Part shown: one piece after another, positions 11,846 through 24,417 of the stretch
How the letters are laid out: every line of letters begins with the position of its first letter
Position numbering within the stretch: the stretch's first letter is position 1
Assembly (NCBI GenBank): GCA_009801085.1
Contig: VNWV01000008.1
Coordinates: 2,356,001 to 2,420,000, forward strand
Source: Lasiodiplodia sp. COLG20
Lineage: Eukaryota; Ascomycota; Dothideomycetes; Botryosphaeriales; Botryosphaeriaceae
Length of the DNA stretch: 64,000 nucleotides
Direction of reading: 5' to 3'
Program-made: the position numbers and the translations under genes
Notes under the pieces: model-generated
The model's database searches: none
What the model was told of the DNA's origin: nothing
The model's input: only the letters and a program-made list of their open reading frames with translations

Positions 11846-13448
11846 GGTGCAATGCTGTGAGAGAAGGGCGGAGAGAGTGAGAGCGATGGCTTAGAGGGTA
11901 GTCTGAAGCCCGGAGAGGGTCGACGACGCGGGTGCACGCGTAGGGGCGCCGAAATGAGCGGCGGCCAGTGTGCGGAGTCGAGTGGGAGCTGTCGGCTAGG
12001 AAGGGCGGAGCTTCAAAGCTGGGAGACGATTGCGGGGGCAGAGTGAAGCTGGAGGGCGGAAGTGGGCATTCTCTCAGCAGAGACGAGGACGGCGAGCGTC
12101 TGGTGGGTTGTGCGAGGCGTAGAGGACGAGATAGACGGATCGAGTCTCCAGTGCGGGCAACTTCAGAGCACCGCGCGAGAAACGCATTCCAGGCCGAATG
12201 ACGGCGCTAGCGTCGGGTTCGGCTTAGCGCTCGGCATAGGCCCCAGCGCACGTCAGGACCGCCGGCTGTGCGGGTCAGGCGCCGGCCAGCTGAGAGCTGC
12301 GAGGGAACGCCTTCCAGGGCCTGCAATCATGGCGGAAGAGTGCGGCAGGGTCGGGCATGGCGGGGACAGGCGTGCGGAGGGCATTGCTGTGAGTTTCGGC
12401 GAGTTTGGCAGGTTGAGGTGGGCGAGGGGGAAGACGAGAGCGTGTTTGGGGGCTCTCGGTCGGCAGGGCAGAGCGAGCGCGGACGCGCTGGTCGGCAGGA
12501 AGCTGGCTGTTAAGCGAGAGTCTTGGCCATTTCCGGGGGTGCTTGCTGCGCGATGCCTCGCTGCCTCGACGGGAAGATGGAGCGGTTTCCCCAACGCCCC
12601 CGGGCCTCTTGTGACGGCATCGCGCGGGGGTCGTGCACGTGGGCTGGCATTGCACGCGCTGCAGCTCAGTCGGCCCGCCTTGCATCCATCTGCTCGAGCT
12701 CCTGCCGCCGCAATCTTCTTCTCCTGCATGGAAGCTCAAGCTCCTCCCACCTGTATTGCACAGCTCCACCTACCTTGCCATCCGGCTCCCCGTCGCATCC
12801 CAGGCCGACATTGACATCATGGTACCACAAGGGACGACTGTTGCACTAGACCACGAACTGCCACCGTTCATCGGAACCAGGATCTGCCTGCCGCGTCTAG
12901 CTCCGATTCGTGTCGGATGATCATCTCCTTTCATCAGTTTCACAATCAGATCATGCTGCGATGATGTCTGTCCGCTTGGTTCGCGCTGGAATGAAACGAA
13001 ATTGAACGGCTAATAATAGTGGCTGGCTAAAATCCTCCAACCACGTTGCAACATCATGCTAAGCAACCTTGAACTCTCAAAACACCAATCCTGCAGGGGT
13101 ATCGTCCTCCTCTCCTCTCCGATATCAATATGTTTTCTCTCGCGTTTACGGACCCTCTTCGTCCAATCCCTGTACTCATTGATGCTTGCCTTGTTTCCAT
13201 TACTCGAAAATGTCTCAGAACCGTTTACGCTCTCGCTGAATTGATGAAAGGATGGCGGAAAAACGACGCGCGGAGGAACTGACATTGCCGAAAGGGAGTG
13301 TACATGTCGAGTACCGTACTTCCACTGATCCACCCGCAGGCCACGCCTCGCGCCGCGACGGACAGCGACCATTCGGGACCGGCGGCCACTTGCCCCCCAA
13401 GTACCGGGGCTGCAGACTGACAGGCAGCTGGCAGGACCGCTGCTTGGC
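11846..13448. other. Intergenic, GC-rich
   Basis: This holds the promoter side of the CTI6-like gene and the 3' side of the MFS gene. Several overlapping open frames (for example 12062-12814 plus and 12253-12729 minus) come from high GC content. They lack domains, splice logic and plausible composition, so none is called. Confidence 0.55.
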
Positions 13449-15607
13449 TCAAGCGTAGTTCGCGTACCTGCTGCGCGCCCGCACCTTTGCGCCATACTTG
13501 TAGAAGATCCAAGGGGCCGGGATCAGCACTGCCGCAATGGTGCCGATCATCGTCAGTGTCCAGTGCACGCCCAACGTCTCGAACATGGGTCTCGAGGCGA
13601 CGTTCAAGCCCGCAGCAAAGCCGTACCGGGCCACGGTGACGCCTCCCAGCGCGCTGGCGGCGTACGGACCGTAGCTGTCGATGATATACTGGAAGCTCGA
13701 TATCTGGATCGAGATGAGGGCGTACCCGAAGACAAAGCACGCGCCAATGCCGGACCAGGGAGAGATGGACGGATAATTTGTCCAGCCCAGCCAAAAGATG
13801 CAGATGGCGAAGAACGGTGATGCTATCATGCATGGCCACAACCGCGACTCGGGTGGGAACGGGGCATCGGGTCCGTCGATGATTTGGCGTTTGTGCAGAG
13901 CCTTGACGTCAAGCTTGTACCAGATGGGCGTGAGCATCGTGCTGAAGATGGTGCCGGCACCGATCGAGAGGAAGACCAGTGTAGTCTGGCCGCTGCTGAA
14001 GCCGTACGTATCCGCGAAAATGAACTCAAATGCCGAGAGGAAGACAAAAAGCAGGACGTTCAATACGACCGTGTAGATGCCCAGGATGATGATGACGGGT
14101 TCGCGGACCCAGAATATGACGGGCCGGGGCAGCGTCTCCTTGAGACGAGACCAGAGGCCGCCGCCCGTCTCCAGTCCGCTTCTGTACCGGGGATCGCCAG
14201 TCACGCGTCGCAGGTGTTCCGCTTTCCAGCTTTGTAGGAGCGGAGAGTACGTCTCCGGCAGGAAGAACACAGCGGCTAACCAGACCGGCACACTGATACC
14301 AAAGGTGATCCAGTCAGCCCAGTAAAAGCTTTTCCCGTACTCGACGATCCAGCCGCCTGGAATCGGTGCGAGCGCAGTGGCTGTGAAGGAATGTCAGAAC
14401 AAATCCCTGACTCCACCCTCTCCGTGTTAGAAAGGTAGGGACACTTACGAAGCGTATTCATCAGCGCCAGTATAGGATACATGATGCTCCTCTCCTTCGC
14501 GTCGAACACATCGTGCATAACGCTCCCGCTCACCGCGCCCGTCACGCTCGAGAACAGCCCGACGAACAACCTCGACACCACCTGCCCGACCAAATCTCTC
14601 GAGAGGGCCGTCCCCATGACGCTCATGAGATACAGGAAACCGGCAATGAAGAAGCACCAGAACCTGCCGAAAGTCTCGGACAGCGGCCCCACGAACAGCG
14701 AGCCGACGGCGATGCCGATCGAGAACCCGGCCGTGTTGAGCGAGGCCATGACCTTGCTGACGCCCAGGGCGGTGGCCGCCGCGCCCGTGTACGACGAGTC
14801 CGCGCTGCCGGCCCAGGTCTGCGTGAAGGAGAGCCACGACACAATCCAAAAGGCGGCCATGCGGTGCTTGAGGGGCCAGTGGCGCGGGTTGGTGGGATCC
14901 GACGGCCCGACGCTGTGGACGGGGATGATCTTCTCGGGCTCCTCCTCGGGCGGCACGGGCGCCGTCCGCGGCGTCTCGAAGAAGTGCGATTGGGCGATGG
15001 CGTGGCCGGTCGAGTGGCGGGAGAAGTGGCTGATGATGGACTCGGTGGACTTGGGGCGGGCCGTGGACTTGGGGCGGAGCGCGGCGAGACGGATGGCCGT
15101 GGGCTCGAAATCTTCGGAGCTCACGTCGCTCGGAGTCGATTGGCTGACTTGCAGCGTCGCCTTCTCGTTGGTCGAGGCGTAGCCGCTGTCTTGCTGTTTC
15201 GACTTGTCGGAGTCGGACAGGGAACGGATGCTGTCTGCGTCTTCTTGCTTGGACTTGTCGTCGTTGACGGAGTAGTAGCTGCTCTTCTCGGAACGGATCG
15301 AGGCACAGCTGCTCGAGGACTTCCAGATTTGGGAGGACGAGTAGCCTTGAAGCTGCCCCTCGACATCGGACTTCCACTGCCGTTCGATGTCGGGACCAAG
15401 GTTGGGCAGGGGCAGGGGCAGGGACAGGGACGGCGGTCCGGGCTTCTTGACAACATCAGGCTTTTCCTTGGACCGGTTGTCCTCCTCATGATGGGTGTGT
15501 TCGACGTAACGTCCTATCTCACGGTACTGGCGTATGGACTGCATGATGGGGAACTTGTCAAGGGGAGGTGTGGATGAGTACACTCTTGTTCCATCAACTG
15601 CTTCCAA
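13449..15607 (-). CDS. MFS transporter (DHA1-type) with long cytoplasmic N-terminus
   Basis: Two exons, 15607-14449 and 14380-13449, join in phase across a 68-bp intron (gtaagt/cacag) to give about 696 residues. Roughly the first 220 residues are Ser/Lys/Asp-rich and non-membrane. The transporter starts near DPTNPRHWPLKHRMAAFWI. Family features include SADSSYTG after helix 1, GPLSETFGR in loop 2-3, the junction peptide PTALAPIPGGWIVEYG, and LPETYSP before the central loop. Members of this group export drugs or polyamines, or move other small molecules by proton antiport at the plasma membrane. The substrate cannot be told from sequence. The N-terminal tail of about 220 residues is long for the family and could be a regulatory, phosphorylated region. 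Confidence 0.88.
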
Positions 15608-17874
15608 GAAGCACGCTGGATGTTGAGATGAGGGGTTATGGCAAGGCTGAGGAGGAGGCAGCGAGGTGTTAAACTATGTGAGGCAAGAAGAGGATCTTCT
15701 TAAGTACTTCGACCACAAGGCCTAATAGCCAGGCGTGGTCGAGATCTTGGGAGGAGACTGAGCCGAGGAGGGGCGACATCATACCAATGTGGCGCTAACG
15801 CGGCTATGTCACTTCACCAGACGTCCACGATGCCACCGCCCCCCGTGGCCGCACATTTCGTCGACCGTCGTTGTGTTCCTGTTTTCCTGTTGGTATTCTC
15901 CCACCACCCCTACCCAGGATTCGGTATTAGCGTGCGATGGAACCTTACTCCACACCCAGCCTCTCCACATCGCGCCGCCTTGTCAGCAAATATGTCTTTC
16001 ATTCGCCTCTTTTTCTCAGCCGGTCGTATGTGCGGTGGATGGACGGCAGGAGCACGGAGCGAGGTGCAAGATCGAGAGGGTAGCGAGAGAGTGAGAGCGC
16101 AGGGGGTCTTGTGGACGAGATGCCCTATGGCGATTGGTGCCCTGCATTTTTGGAGGCATGCAACATGAAATTTTAGACGATAAGGACGTACCGGCTACGC
16201 GCATGTATCGATATCAGATCGGCAATCGTTGCATAGGGGAGGTCTAGAGGCGAGGGCCTAGAGCTTGGTTACTGGGGAAGGGAGGGGAGGGAAAAAAGTG
16301 GAGTTTCTCCGAGAATGGGGAGGGTGAAAGGTAGGGTCTGTGGCAGCTACCAATGGGCTGTATGCGGTCTTCACAGTCCATCTTGCGTGGTGTTGAAGAT
16401 GCACTTCCTATGTCGACATGAATCCCTGCTCGCCCAAGCAGAAAGACCAAATTTCCGGTGGTTGAAGGCCGCATTTGGTAATATCGGATATGCATCCGCT
16501 TCGGCAGCACGTACTGTGCGTGCGCCCTAGCTCGTGCAGCTTGACGTCTTGTTTTGAAGCGTTAAGCGTGAGTGTGACGATTGTGCACCCCCCTTACCTT
16601 CTGATCGAGCACAGAAATTGAAGCGAGCGGCGGTCCGATGGCCGCGTTCTTTTGTTTCGGAACGACGAAAAACCGTGGGAGAGGTCTGGAGGGTCGAATG
16701 GTCATCTGCAGGACCCGGGTTCCTGGTGCGGCATGCTGCCAACGAGCAAAAAGGGAGTCAGAGACACCATCCGGTGCGCCCCAAGGCGCGGGTGATGTGA
16801 TCTGCTAGACGCGCGCCGCTCAGCCCTTTGGCATGTCTCTCCTCTTGTCACTCTAGTCGACAAGTCAGGCAATTGAGCCCAGATAAGCATTCGCTTGACA
16901 ACGCCGCATCTTGGGATGTGAGATCGAGATAGATGACGGCATTTTATTATCACGCATACACACATATCGTCGTTTGCCTCGGTCTGTTTTATGTCCACCT
17001 CTCCCGGCTCTCTCTTCCCTTCAGTAGTATGGTCAGACTTATTTTTAGATGGAGGCCACCGTTCCTACGTCCAGCCTGACTGCTCGAGTGACTCCCCCCT
17101 CCAATCATTCTACAGTTACTTTCGGCTATGACGTTCCCGCCCCCTCGGCACGACCGCGTCGACCAGCTGGAATTACTAGAGAGAAATTTTTTTGCGACAC
17201 TGATCTCGTTTGCAGATCAATCAGCAGGCGGAACAGCCACGTGGGAAGTTGAGCCAGCAATCGGTGAGTCCGCATTGCGCGGCTGGTGTTGGACGAACCT
17301 CATACATGTCAGGGGGGGCCTATCATTCAGCAAGGGTGGAGGCGTAAAAACCTTGATCGCCATCATGACTGAGCCCACTTACAAAGAGACCTTTACTGAA
17401 ATATGGTTAGGAAATCCGATTATCGGCTGTTGTATCCGTTTCAGCTTGCGCTTCGCCAGGGAAAAAAAAATCCTACCCAGAATTCTCCGACGTAACCGAA
17501 TCAAGGTGGACCGATGCAAGTGAAATGGGTGGTCTAGAGCGGGCTCAATGAACTGCTCTGCCATGCGTCTGCAAGTTTATCGTGTGAAAGATTATTGGGA
17601 ACGGTGGTGCCCAGGCAGCCACGAAAAGACCCTGCTCACTACCATTGATAGGTGTCACTGTGCAGGGATAATTGACATGGGCGTCCGTCTTCTTCACGAT
17701 ATCAAACTCCTGGCTTGCACGCCACATAGCATGCCTAGCCATGCTTCACATATTGCAGGGCTGACCAGGTCAGCGTGAGGGAGAGAGGTCTCATGGGTGC
17801 AGGAATGCGATAAGGGCAGCGCGAGGTTGATAGTCAAAATCGATGCACGGATGGGGAAGACGGATCTAGAGGGG
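15608..17874. other. Gene-poor stretch
   Basis: No frame here shows a recognisable domain or a convincing exon chain. The first few hundred bases should contain the promoter of the MFS gene. The rest is mixed-composition sequence with stops in all frames. Confidence 0.5.
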
Positions 17875-18016
17875 TATTGCAGCCGAAGACTAGCGCGAAG
17901 AATAGCACCTGGGCTAATTATGCCTCAGCAACAACACATATGGGGAGCAGAAGCTATCGTACGAGCGAAAATGTGTATGTGTTGATGCCACATTTACATC
18001 CGGACGATAGCTTCAA
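17875..18016. repeat. Palindromic dispersed repeat, copy A
   Basis: An imperfect inverted repeat has 27-nt arms at 17948-17974 and 17990-18016 around a 15-nt centre; the arms contain aagctatcgt and cggacgatagctt. About 70 bp upstream lies a 33-nt block (17875-17907, core gccgaagact) that recurs before the palindrome of copy B at 24418-24450. The shared order of block and palindrome marks a dispersed element, probably a non-autonomous MITE-like repeat or transposon end. Copy A lacks the homopolymer flanks seen in copy B. Confidence 0.65.
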
Positions 18017-18391
18017 CTGACCATGGCATGAGCGGAAGACAAATCCACGCTAGGCTTCGGCTGCGATAGCTTCCTGTAAGGGAAGTGACACCACATCGAT
18101 TTAATTTTTCCTTGTCCAGCTGAAGCTTGTGGCGCAAGTACCGCATATGCGCCGCAGGAATGGCTCTCGTCCGCTACGGTAGCCTTGAGTGCCAACGGTC
18201 GGTTGCAACCTGTGCAACCAGCACTAAGGCGATGGAAGGGTCTCAAGATCGCGAAGGTCGAACCAAAAAGTCATGCAAGCAAAAGATTCTTCATTTTGTC
18301 CATAAAGTATCCACAAAGAAGGGTAAGGGGGCAGCCCACGCGCTCGAAGCTAACTCTCTACTCGAGGCGCGTAGACCAGGTCGTTATGCAC
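18017..18391. other. Intergenic, 3' side of the xylanase gene
   Basis: No gene is seen. A cgatagctt motif near 18067 resembles part of the repeat arm next to it but is too short to call. Confidence 0.4.
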
Positions 18392-19911
18392 TTAGATGCA
18401 TTGAAAATAATATTTATTCCACTCCTTGCAGGTCGCGCCACTCTCGCAGGCGGTGGAGCCAGAGTAGTTCACACCGCCGCACTGCCCATACCTGGCGACA
18501 GCGCTGCCGGAAGCAGAGCCAGAGGCAGCGGGCGTGGAGCTAGGAGTCTCGGCGGCGGTCTCGGCGGGAGTCTGTGCCGGAGTCTCGACAGGAGTCTGCG
18601 CCGGAGTCTCGACAGGAGTCTCCGCAACCTCGACCGAAGTCGCCGACGTAGCGACTACTGCGCTGCTCGAAGTCTTAGTGGCGGCAGGGGTGGGGGTGGT
18701 GGCAGCCGGAGCGGTGGTCTCGACTGCGGGAGTAGACGTACTGCTGCTGTTGGTGCCAGCTGCGCCCTGGAGAGCAGACAGGATGGCATCGTAGGCAGGC
18801 TTCTTCTCCAAGTTCTCATCCCAGGGAAGGGCAGCGCCGTAGCCGGAGAAGGTCGAGGGCCTATTGAACACGGGTCAGCACGGAACGTTCATGTGTGACC
18901 AATCTAGTACTTACACCCATGAGTACTTGTCAGTGTAGTCCCAGATGGTGATACCCTTGCAAGAATCCTTCTGGTTCAGGCAGGCGTTGACAATGGTCTT
19001 GTAATCGGTAGCCTGCTGCTCCAGCTTGGCGTCGGTAGCCGGGGTCTCCATGCGGATGTCGAGCTCGGTGATGGCGGTCTCAACACCGAGCGACGCGAAG
19101 TCCTGGATAACGCCCTCCAAGGCATCCTGCGAAACGGTGTTGCCAACAGTGAAGTGGGCCTGAAGACCAACACCGTCGATCTTGACACCGTAGGACTGGA
19201 TCAACTCGACAATCTTCTTCGCAGCCTTCTGCTTGTTGCCAGACCACTCAATGCTGTAGTCGTTGTAGTACAGCTTGGCATCGGGGTCAGCGGCAGCAGC
19301 AGCAGCGAAGGCAATGGGGAGGTAAGCCTCGCCGATGGTGTTGTAGAAGACATAGTCACGGTGGTTGCCATCGTCGTCAAGGGCCTCGTTCACAACGTCC
19401 CAGTGGGCGCAGCGGCCCTTGTAGTGGGTGACCTCGTTGGTGATGTGGTTCTTCAGGATCTCCACGAGGGTAGCATTGTCGAAGCCACCGGTCTTGACCC
19501 AGTTGGGCAACTGGTTGTACCACACAAGGTTGTGGCAGCGCAGCTTCTGGCCATTGGCCTCGGCGAGATCGGCGATGACATCACCCTTGGTATAAGAAAA
19601 GCTGTCGCGAGAGGGCTCAATGGTGTCCCACTTCATCGAGTTGCCCGGAGTGATCTGGCCGAAATCGGCCGTGTTGTTCAAACCCGCGACATAGTCGGTG
19701 TCGGTAAGCTCCGGGTTGTCGGTGGCAGAGCCAAAGTACTCAAGGCCAGCGGCCTGGGCAGCCGTGTTCAGACCAGCTGCAGCACGGCGACTAGATAACG
19801 TCAGTCAGGCCCAAGCAAGGCCAAGGCGTATCGAGGGGCTCACGAGAAAGGGATGGCCTGAGCGGCCTGGACGGCAAGCAACGAAGTGAAGGCGGTAGCA
19901 ACGAATGACAT
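18392..19911 (-). CDS. Secreted endo-1,4-beta-xylanase, GH10 with C-terminal CBM1
   Basis: Three exons, 19911-19844, 19790-18915 and 18860-18392, join in phase to give about 470 residues; the introns are 53 and 54 bp. A signal peptide ([19 protein letters not shown]) is followed by a GH10 domain from about residue 25 to 325. The acid/base is E158 in WDVVNEA and the nucleophile is E265 in TELDIRM. Other GH10 marks are [17 protein letters not shown] and [11 protein letters not shown] Thr/Pro/Glu-rich linker with repeated [15 protein letters not shown] units leads to a CBM1 (YGQCGG...CI, four Cys) at the very end. The enzyme cuts the xylan backbone outside the cell, and the CBM1 holds it on cellulose. 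No XlnR-type site was recognised in the promoter by eye. Confidence 0.95.
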
Positions 19912-19988
19912 TTTGAGAAACAGACTTCAAGTCTTTACAAAAAGAAGAGCAGTGCTTGAAACAAACAGTGGAAAGCGAAACAGAAGCA

Positions 19989-19998
19989 CATATATACT
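19989..19998 (-). promoter_or_regulatory. TATA box of the xylanase gene
   Basis: The minus strand reads agtatatatg about 80 bp upstream of the ATG at 19911, a usual distance for a strongly regulated fungal secretory gene. Confidence 0.55.
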
Positions 19999-21749
19999 CC
20001 TGACGGCGGTTAGGAGAGGCTGCGACGCGCCGGAGTTCCGTGTTAAGAGCATCATGGCAAGCGAGGCCCGACGGAACGGCGGAGAAACAGTAGCAAGCAG
20101 CCAATGAGGACTGGTGCAGTGTATATTGAAACGGCGTTAACTGAGCAAAAGAGTAAAAGGCTCGGGAAGCAGGGGCGAACTGCCGCCAAGCGAGCGGTTT
20201 AACGAGACGAGAGTGACGTTTGATCGGCGGGAGGCGAGCTTTAGAACGTCCCTTTTCGCAAATGAAGGCGGAGAGGTCGAAAGATTCTCCGCCCACCGCC
20301 CAGCCCTGCGAGAAGGGCGGAGCGGAGAGCGAGGCGTCCGTCAGCCTCGCGCCTTCCGCTCGGCGTGCAAGGCTTGGTGGTTCGTGGCGTGGAGCAGTGA
20401 AATACGTGGCCGGCGGTTCTCCCGTGAGAATGGTGTGGTCTCGCGCGATGAGAGCCCAATGCAGCAATGACTGCAGGCGAGCTTGCTCCTTACGACCCTG
20501 ACTGTGCTGGAACTGGGTCTCAGGCGTAGAGGCCACCAAGGTTCAGGAGTGCAGCCATAAGTACGCCACAAAGAGGAGCGGAAGGGTGGGAAATACGAGT
20601 CCTATTTCAGTGCTTACCTCGGCTGCCCGAGTCAGGTCTTACCGTTGTAGCATCGCGAGCAAGATGTCTTTTATGTGCTGTACATGGGCCGGGCAAAGGG
20701 GCCTTTTCATACTGGCGGGGCCGTGTACAAGGCTGAAGGGCCAAGGCACAGATAGGGTCGACTGACACACGGGTAATTGACATGCAGTGACGCCACAGAG
20801 CGGGTGCTGTTTCACGGCGAAAAGCGAAACGGGCGGAAAGGAGAGTAGGCTGCAACGGGCGGCGGAAAGCGAAGTTTCAAACGCCAAGAGGCCGTTGCAA
20901 AGTGCCCAGGAGTGGGCTTGTGTCGCGTTGAAGACTGTCGCAGGACGTTGGAGGCCGCAAGAGGAGCATGATGAGGGATGCGCGGACTCCTGGCCCCGCA
21001 TGCATGGTGGAGCAGGTCTGGAACATGAGCTTGGCCATGCGGGCTGCCGGCCGGTCAGTTGCGTCGACCGCGGAGCAGCGTCGCCAGCTGACTTTGGGCT
21101 TTGCGTCACCCTCTGCTGCTCTCGCTCTCTTGCGCATCCCGCACGGGCCGAGCGAACCGAGATAGAGGTGCTGAGGCGTTGATAACTGGCCAGAGGCAGG
21201 CGGGTTCCTTAGGCAGCTGCGCACGGGCCGTCAAGTGCTGCTATTCCGAGCGCGGCGAGGGAATCACAGGACTCTCGCAATGCCGGCGACCCGTCTGAAG
21301 AGCCCACTGGTGATCCGACCGCGTCACGTTCAGCGGGTTGACGTACCCACGGCGTCCCCGGCATGGCAAATGCTGCTGACCGGCAGCGGGCAAGCCCGAT
21401 GCTGTAGTGCGCGCCGCGGATGGTCGCCAGGCAGCCGTCGATTGGCGCTCCGTGTCGCATGCACGCTGCGCTTCTTTTTTGCTCATGTGCGCTGGCGGGT
21501 CTTCGTGCAGGCAGCGCGCGGCCCGAGAGCGAGTCACCGCAGGGGGCGCGGTGAAGGCGGGCGGACCTGTCTGTTAGATTAGGGCTGAGGAAAAGCCCAC
21601 CGGCTGCGATTGGCCCAAAACTCCATAGTTGGCCCCGGCTAGTCCCCTCATCCCTGCTAATTTAACCCCAGAGACCATCTGGTCGGTGCCGGAGTCCGAC
21701 TCTGCAGCGGCCAAGCATTCCGCCCTCCCACCCAGGTACGCAATTACTG
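19999..21749. other. Intergenic between two divergent promoters
   Basis: This is a GC-rich stretch with several overlapping frames but no product that can be recognised. It separates the divergently transcribed xylanase and small RS-rich protein genes, so regulatory sequence is expected at both ends. Confidence 0.5.
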
Positions 21750-21759
21750 ATATATAAAC
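21750..21759 (+). promoter_or_regulatory. TATA box of the RS-rich protein gene
   Basis: The tract atatataaac lies about 100 bp upstream of the ATG at 21856, followed by a CT-rich leader and a CAA-rich stretch just before the start codon, as in highly expressed fungal genes. Confidence 0.5.
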
Positions 21760-21855
21760 TCTCACGCCCGCCTGTTTCTCTTGTCTCTCATCTGTCGACC
21801 TCGTCTGGACTCCATCGCGACTCGAAAACAATCAACGAAACACAACGAACATTAA

Positions 21856-22344
21856 ATGGATACCGCTGCCACCAACCCTCAGTCCAACATGGCCACCCGC
21901 ACATACACCCAGTCCTCTACCTCGACAAGAGCCTCGGTTGAGCCCGCCTCGCCCAGTGCAAACTCGCAAACTTTCTGCTTCAACAACACCAAGCCGATTC
22001 CCCGCTCCGTGCCCTCGGCCGAGCAGAACTTCTTCGGCGCAATCAAGGAGAAGATCCGGGAGCGCTCGAGAAGCCGCTCGCGCGACTCTCGCTCGCGCTC
22101 GCCCATGCCTCCCACCCACCTCCACTCTTCGCCCTCCGCTTCGCCCGTGAGAAGCCAGGAGGTGCGCCGTGTGAACTCGTCCTCGACCACCAGCTCCACT
22201 CTGTCTCCTGCTCCCACCAAACGCCAGAGCACCGACAGCAGCCATTTTTACTACGGAAGGCATACGAACCAGTGGCTTTTCGGTGGCTTCAGCGTGCGGG
22301 AGACGGTCAAGGACGCCTATCACCACATCCGGGGCGAGCACTAA
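21856..22344 (+). CDS. Small Ser/Arg-rich protein of unknown function, 162 aa
   Basis: A single exon with an ATG in good context (ttaaatgg) and a TATA box about 100 bp upstream. The N-terminal half is Ser/Thr/Pro-rich. The middle has FFGAIKEKIRERSRSRSRDS, a predicted helix running into an RS stretch. The last 35 residues contain FYYGRHTNQWLFGGFSVRE, which looks conserved by its aromatic and Gly content, unlike the rest. There is no signal peptide or membrane segment. I do not recognise a characterised family. The RS stretch suggests phosphorylation or nuclear speckle association, which is inference only. Confidence 0.75.
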   Translation: MDTAATNPQSNMATRTYTQSSTSTRASVEPASPSANSQTFCFNNTKPIPRSVPSAEQNFFGAIKEKIRERSRSRSRDSRSRSPMPPTHLHSSPSASPVRSQEVRRVNSSSTTSSTLSPAPTKRQSTDSSHFYYGRHTNQWLFGGFSVRETVKDAYHHIRGEH

Positions 22345-24417
22345 ATCATTTACTACGCCTACTACACTTCTCTTCAAACTGCGGTGCCGGTATACTGCTT
22401 CTTCCAGAGATTGACTCTCTGTCTCGTTCATTGAAAACACCAGCATGGCTCTGGGAACGAGTTCGACGACAACCCACGATCAATGATACCACCGAGAGCG
22501 GGAAGCAAGATTATCAGGGGATGAGCACGGATTGTATGGATTCTTAATGTGGAGAAGATTCGTTCTGGATTTGTACACTTTGATTAGACACTCTTATACC
22601 CCTTTGGAGATTCCTGTATCAATAGTTCCTCTGCTTCGACTCCATCTGGAGACCAAAATTTCAACCTTCAGTTCAGTTTGATTGCACCCCACAATGCTAC
22701 GAATACGTGAGCCTAAAATTGGAAGCTTTGATCGCTTTCCATAAAGTCTTTATCACTTCATTTGCCACGCGCCTGATGCTGGCCCGTTGCAGATAAGAGG
22801 ACAGCGCACGGCCCGTAGGGCTCGGGTGATCTCATGGCAACAAGGTTTAGCGCGCTTGGCAGCCCCTTCTCCCTGAATAACTCGCTGTAGGGCTGAACAT
22901 GACCGCCCACACCACTCCTCGTCCGCCCCGACCACCTGAGCGCTTTTGCTCCCTCCACGCGTCGCCCATCGTAACTCCTGATATTGCCTCTCCTGTGCGC
23001 GACGGCTCTTGTGTTCCGCCGACCCGCCGCTAGCAGCCCTGCCCCTGTCATCAAGGGTTCTCTGAATCCGGTGCGCCTTGCATAAAGCGCACATGTCACT
23101 GCTTATGTTCCTAGCAGGGTTGAAGGACGCAATAACACTTTCTAAGTTCAGGCAATGTGTGATGATACAACTGCGGCCACGTCAACCAAGTTTCACAGCT
23201 CTTCCGATCCTGGTCAACCCTCATGTCCTCGCATCCCGAGCGCTTTAACGGAACCACTTGCTCATCTGTTCTTCACCACGCCAAATATGCGTGCAAAGTG
23301 CAGAGCTTACCGGAGTTACGTCCGACCAACCAAGAGAAAGAGGCCACTTCTCTCATCGTGCGCTGCAATTGACTGCTAAGCTTGTTTACGAACCAACCTT
23401 TGATTATCGAAACACCCTTGCTCACCTGAGACTAACTCAATCCAGCATGTGCTCTTTGCTCTCGGCTGAAGATCACATATATGCCGGAGCGCTCTACTGC
23501 CGATCCCGTCCTACGCATCTCAGCTGAAGGCATGCCGCGTCTGTTGGAGATCCCAGGAACGCGGACCTTCAAATGATTCGTCCCAACGTCGTACAGAACG
23601 GCTTTTTCCGGCTGGGCCGACCCGCCTCTGCCGAATGGCTACCTACCCACATGGATCGTCGCCGGACGCTGGATTGTGCGACCGTCTTTCAGACACGGAA
23701 TTAGCCTGGTGTCCCGCTCCATTCCTCAGAGTGCGATACGTCGACTTCGAGACTAGGCGTTCCCATGATTGCGGAATGGCTAGACAAGTGTCGTTTCAAG
23801 CAGTAAGATTTCATAGACAACCCCTAGGAGAAGGGATTCGGTTTCATGAAACGATTATTAATGGGCGTGTACAATCCAGTTCATTGTTCACCAATTCGCC
23901 ACATGAAGCTTCGCCTTGCAGTCTGGAGTCAGAGGATCAGCAGTCGAGTCGTACAGAACGGATATACATGTTTTTAAGCTTGTCGGTAGGACGATCCGGA
24001 GTTATGCTGGATCTTCCGCCTGCGTTCACCCAAACCTTCGCCTGTGTCTTTCAATTTCAGTGAAGGCGGAGGGTTGGCATGACGCAAGCAGTATGAAGAA
24101 CTAACAATGAGCATTCGACCCACCAAACCTTTCCTATGTTCTATGAAGACATGTGATCTACCAGCTTTACAGTGTGGAACCAGGCAACAACGAATCAGAG
24201 CACTAGTAGGTAGTAAGACCACAAGACGAATAGATTGAGAGAGAATAAGTAGCTACCCGCCTCGATTCTACCATCGAGATCCTGGAGAAGCTAAACTCCA
24301 AGGTAAATTTGAGCTTGCGAACTTTAAAGAGTACAGGTACCGAGGAATCCGAGCCGTACGCACGCGAAGTTGTCGTCGAGCCACAGGTTATCACATGGAA
24401 CGCTTTGTATTGAGAAA
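22345..24417. other. Gene-poor stretch
   Basis: No supported gene. Short frames such as 23635-24063 (plus) have no domain, no fungal splice logic and unremarkable composition. The 3' part grows more AT-rich towards the repeat at 24418. Confidence 0.5.

Noticed and set aside
12062..12814. 250-codon plus-strand frame and its antisense partners
   Set aside because: Several frames are open together because of high GC content; none has a recognisable product.
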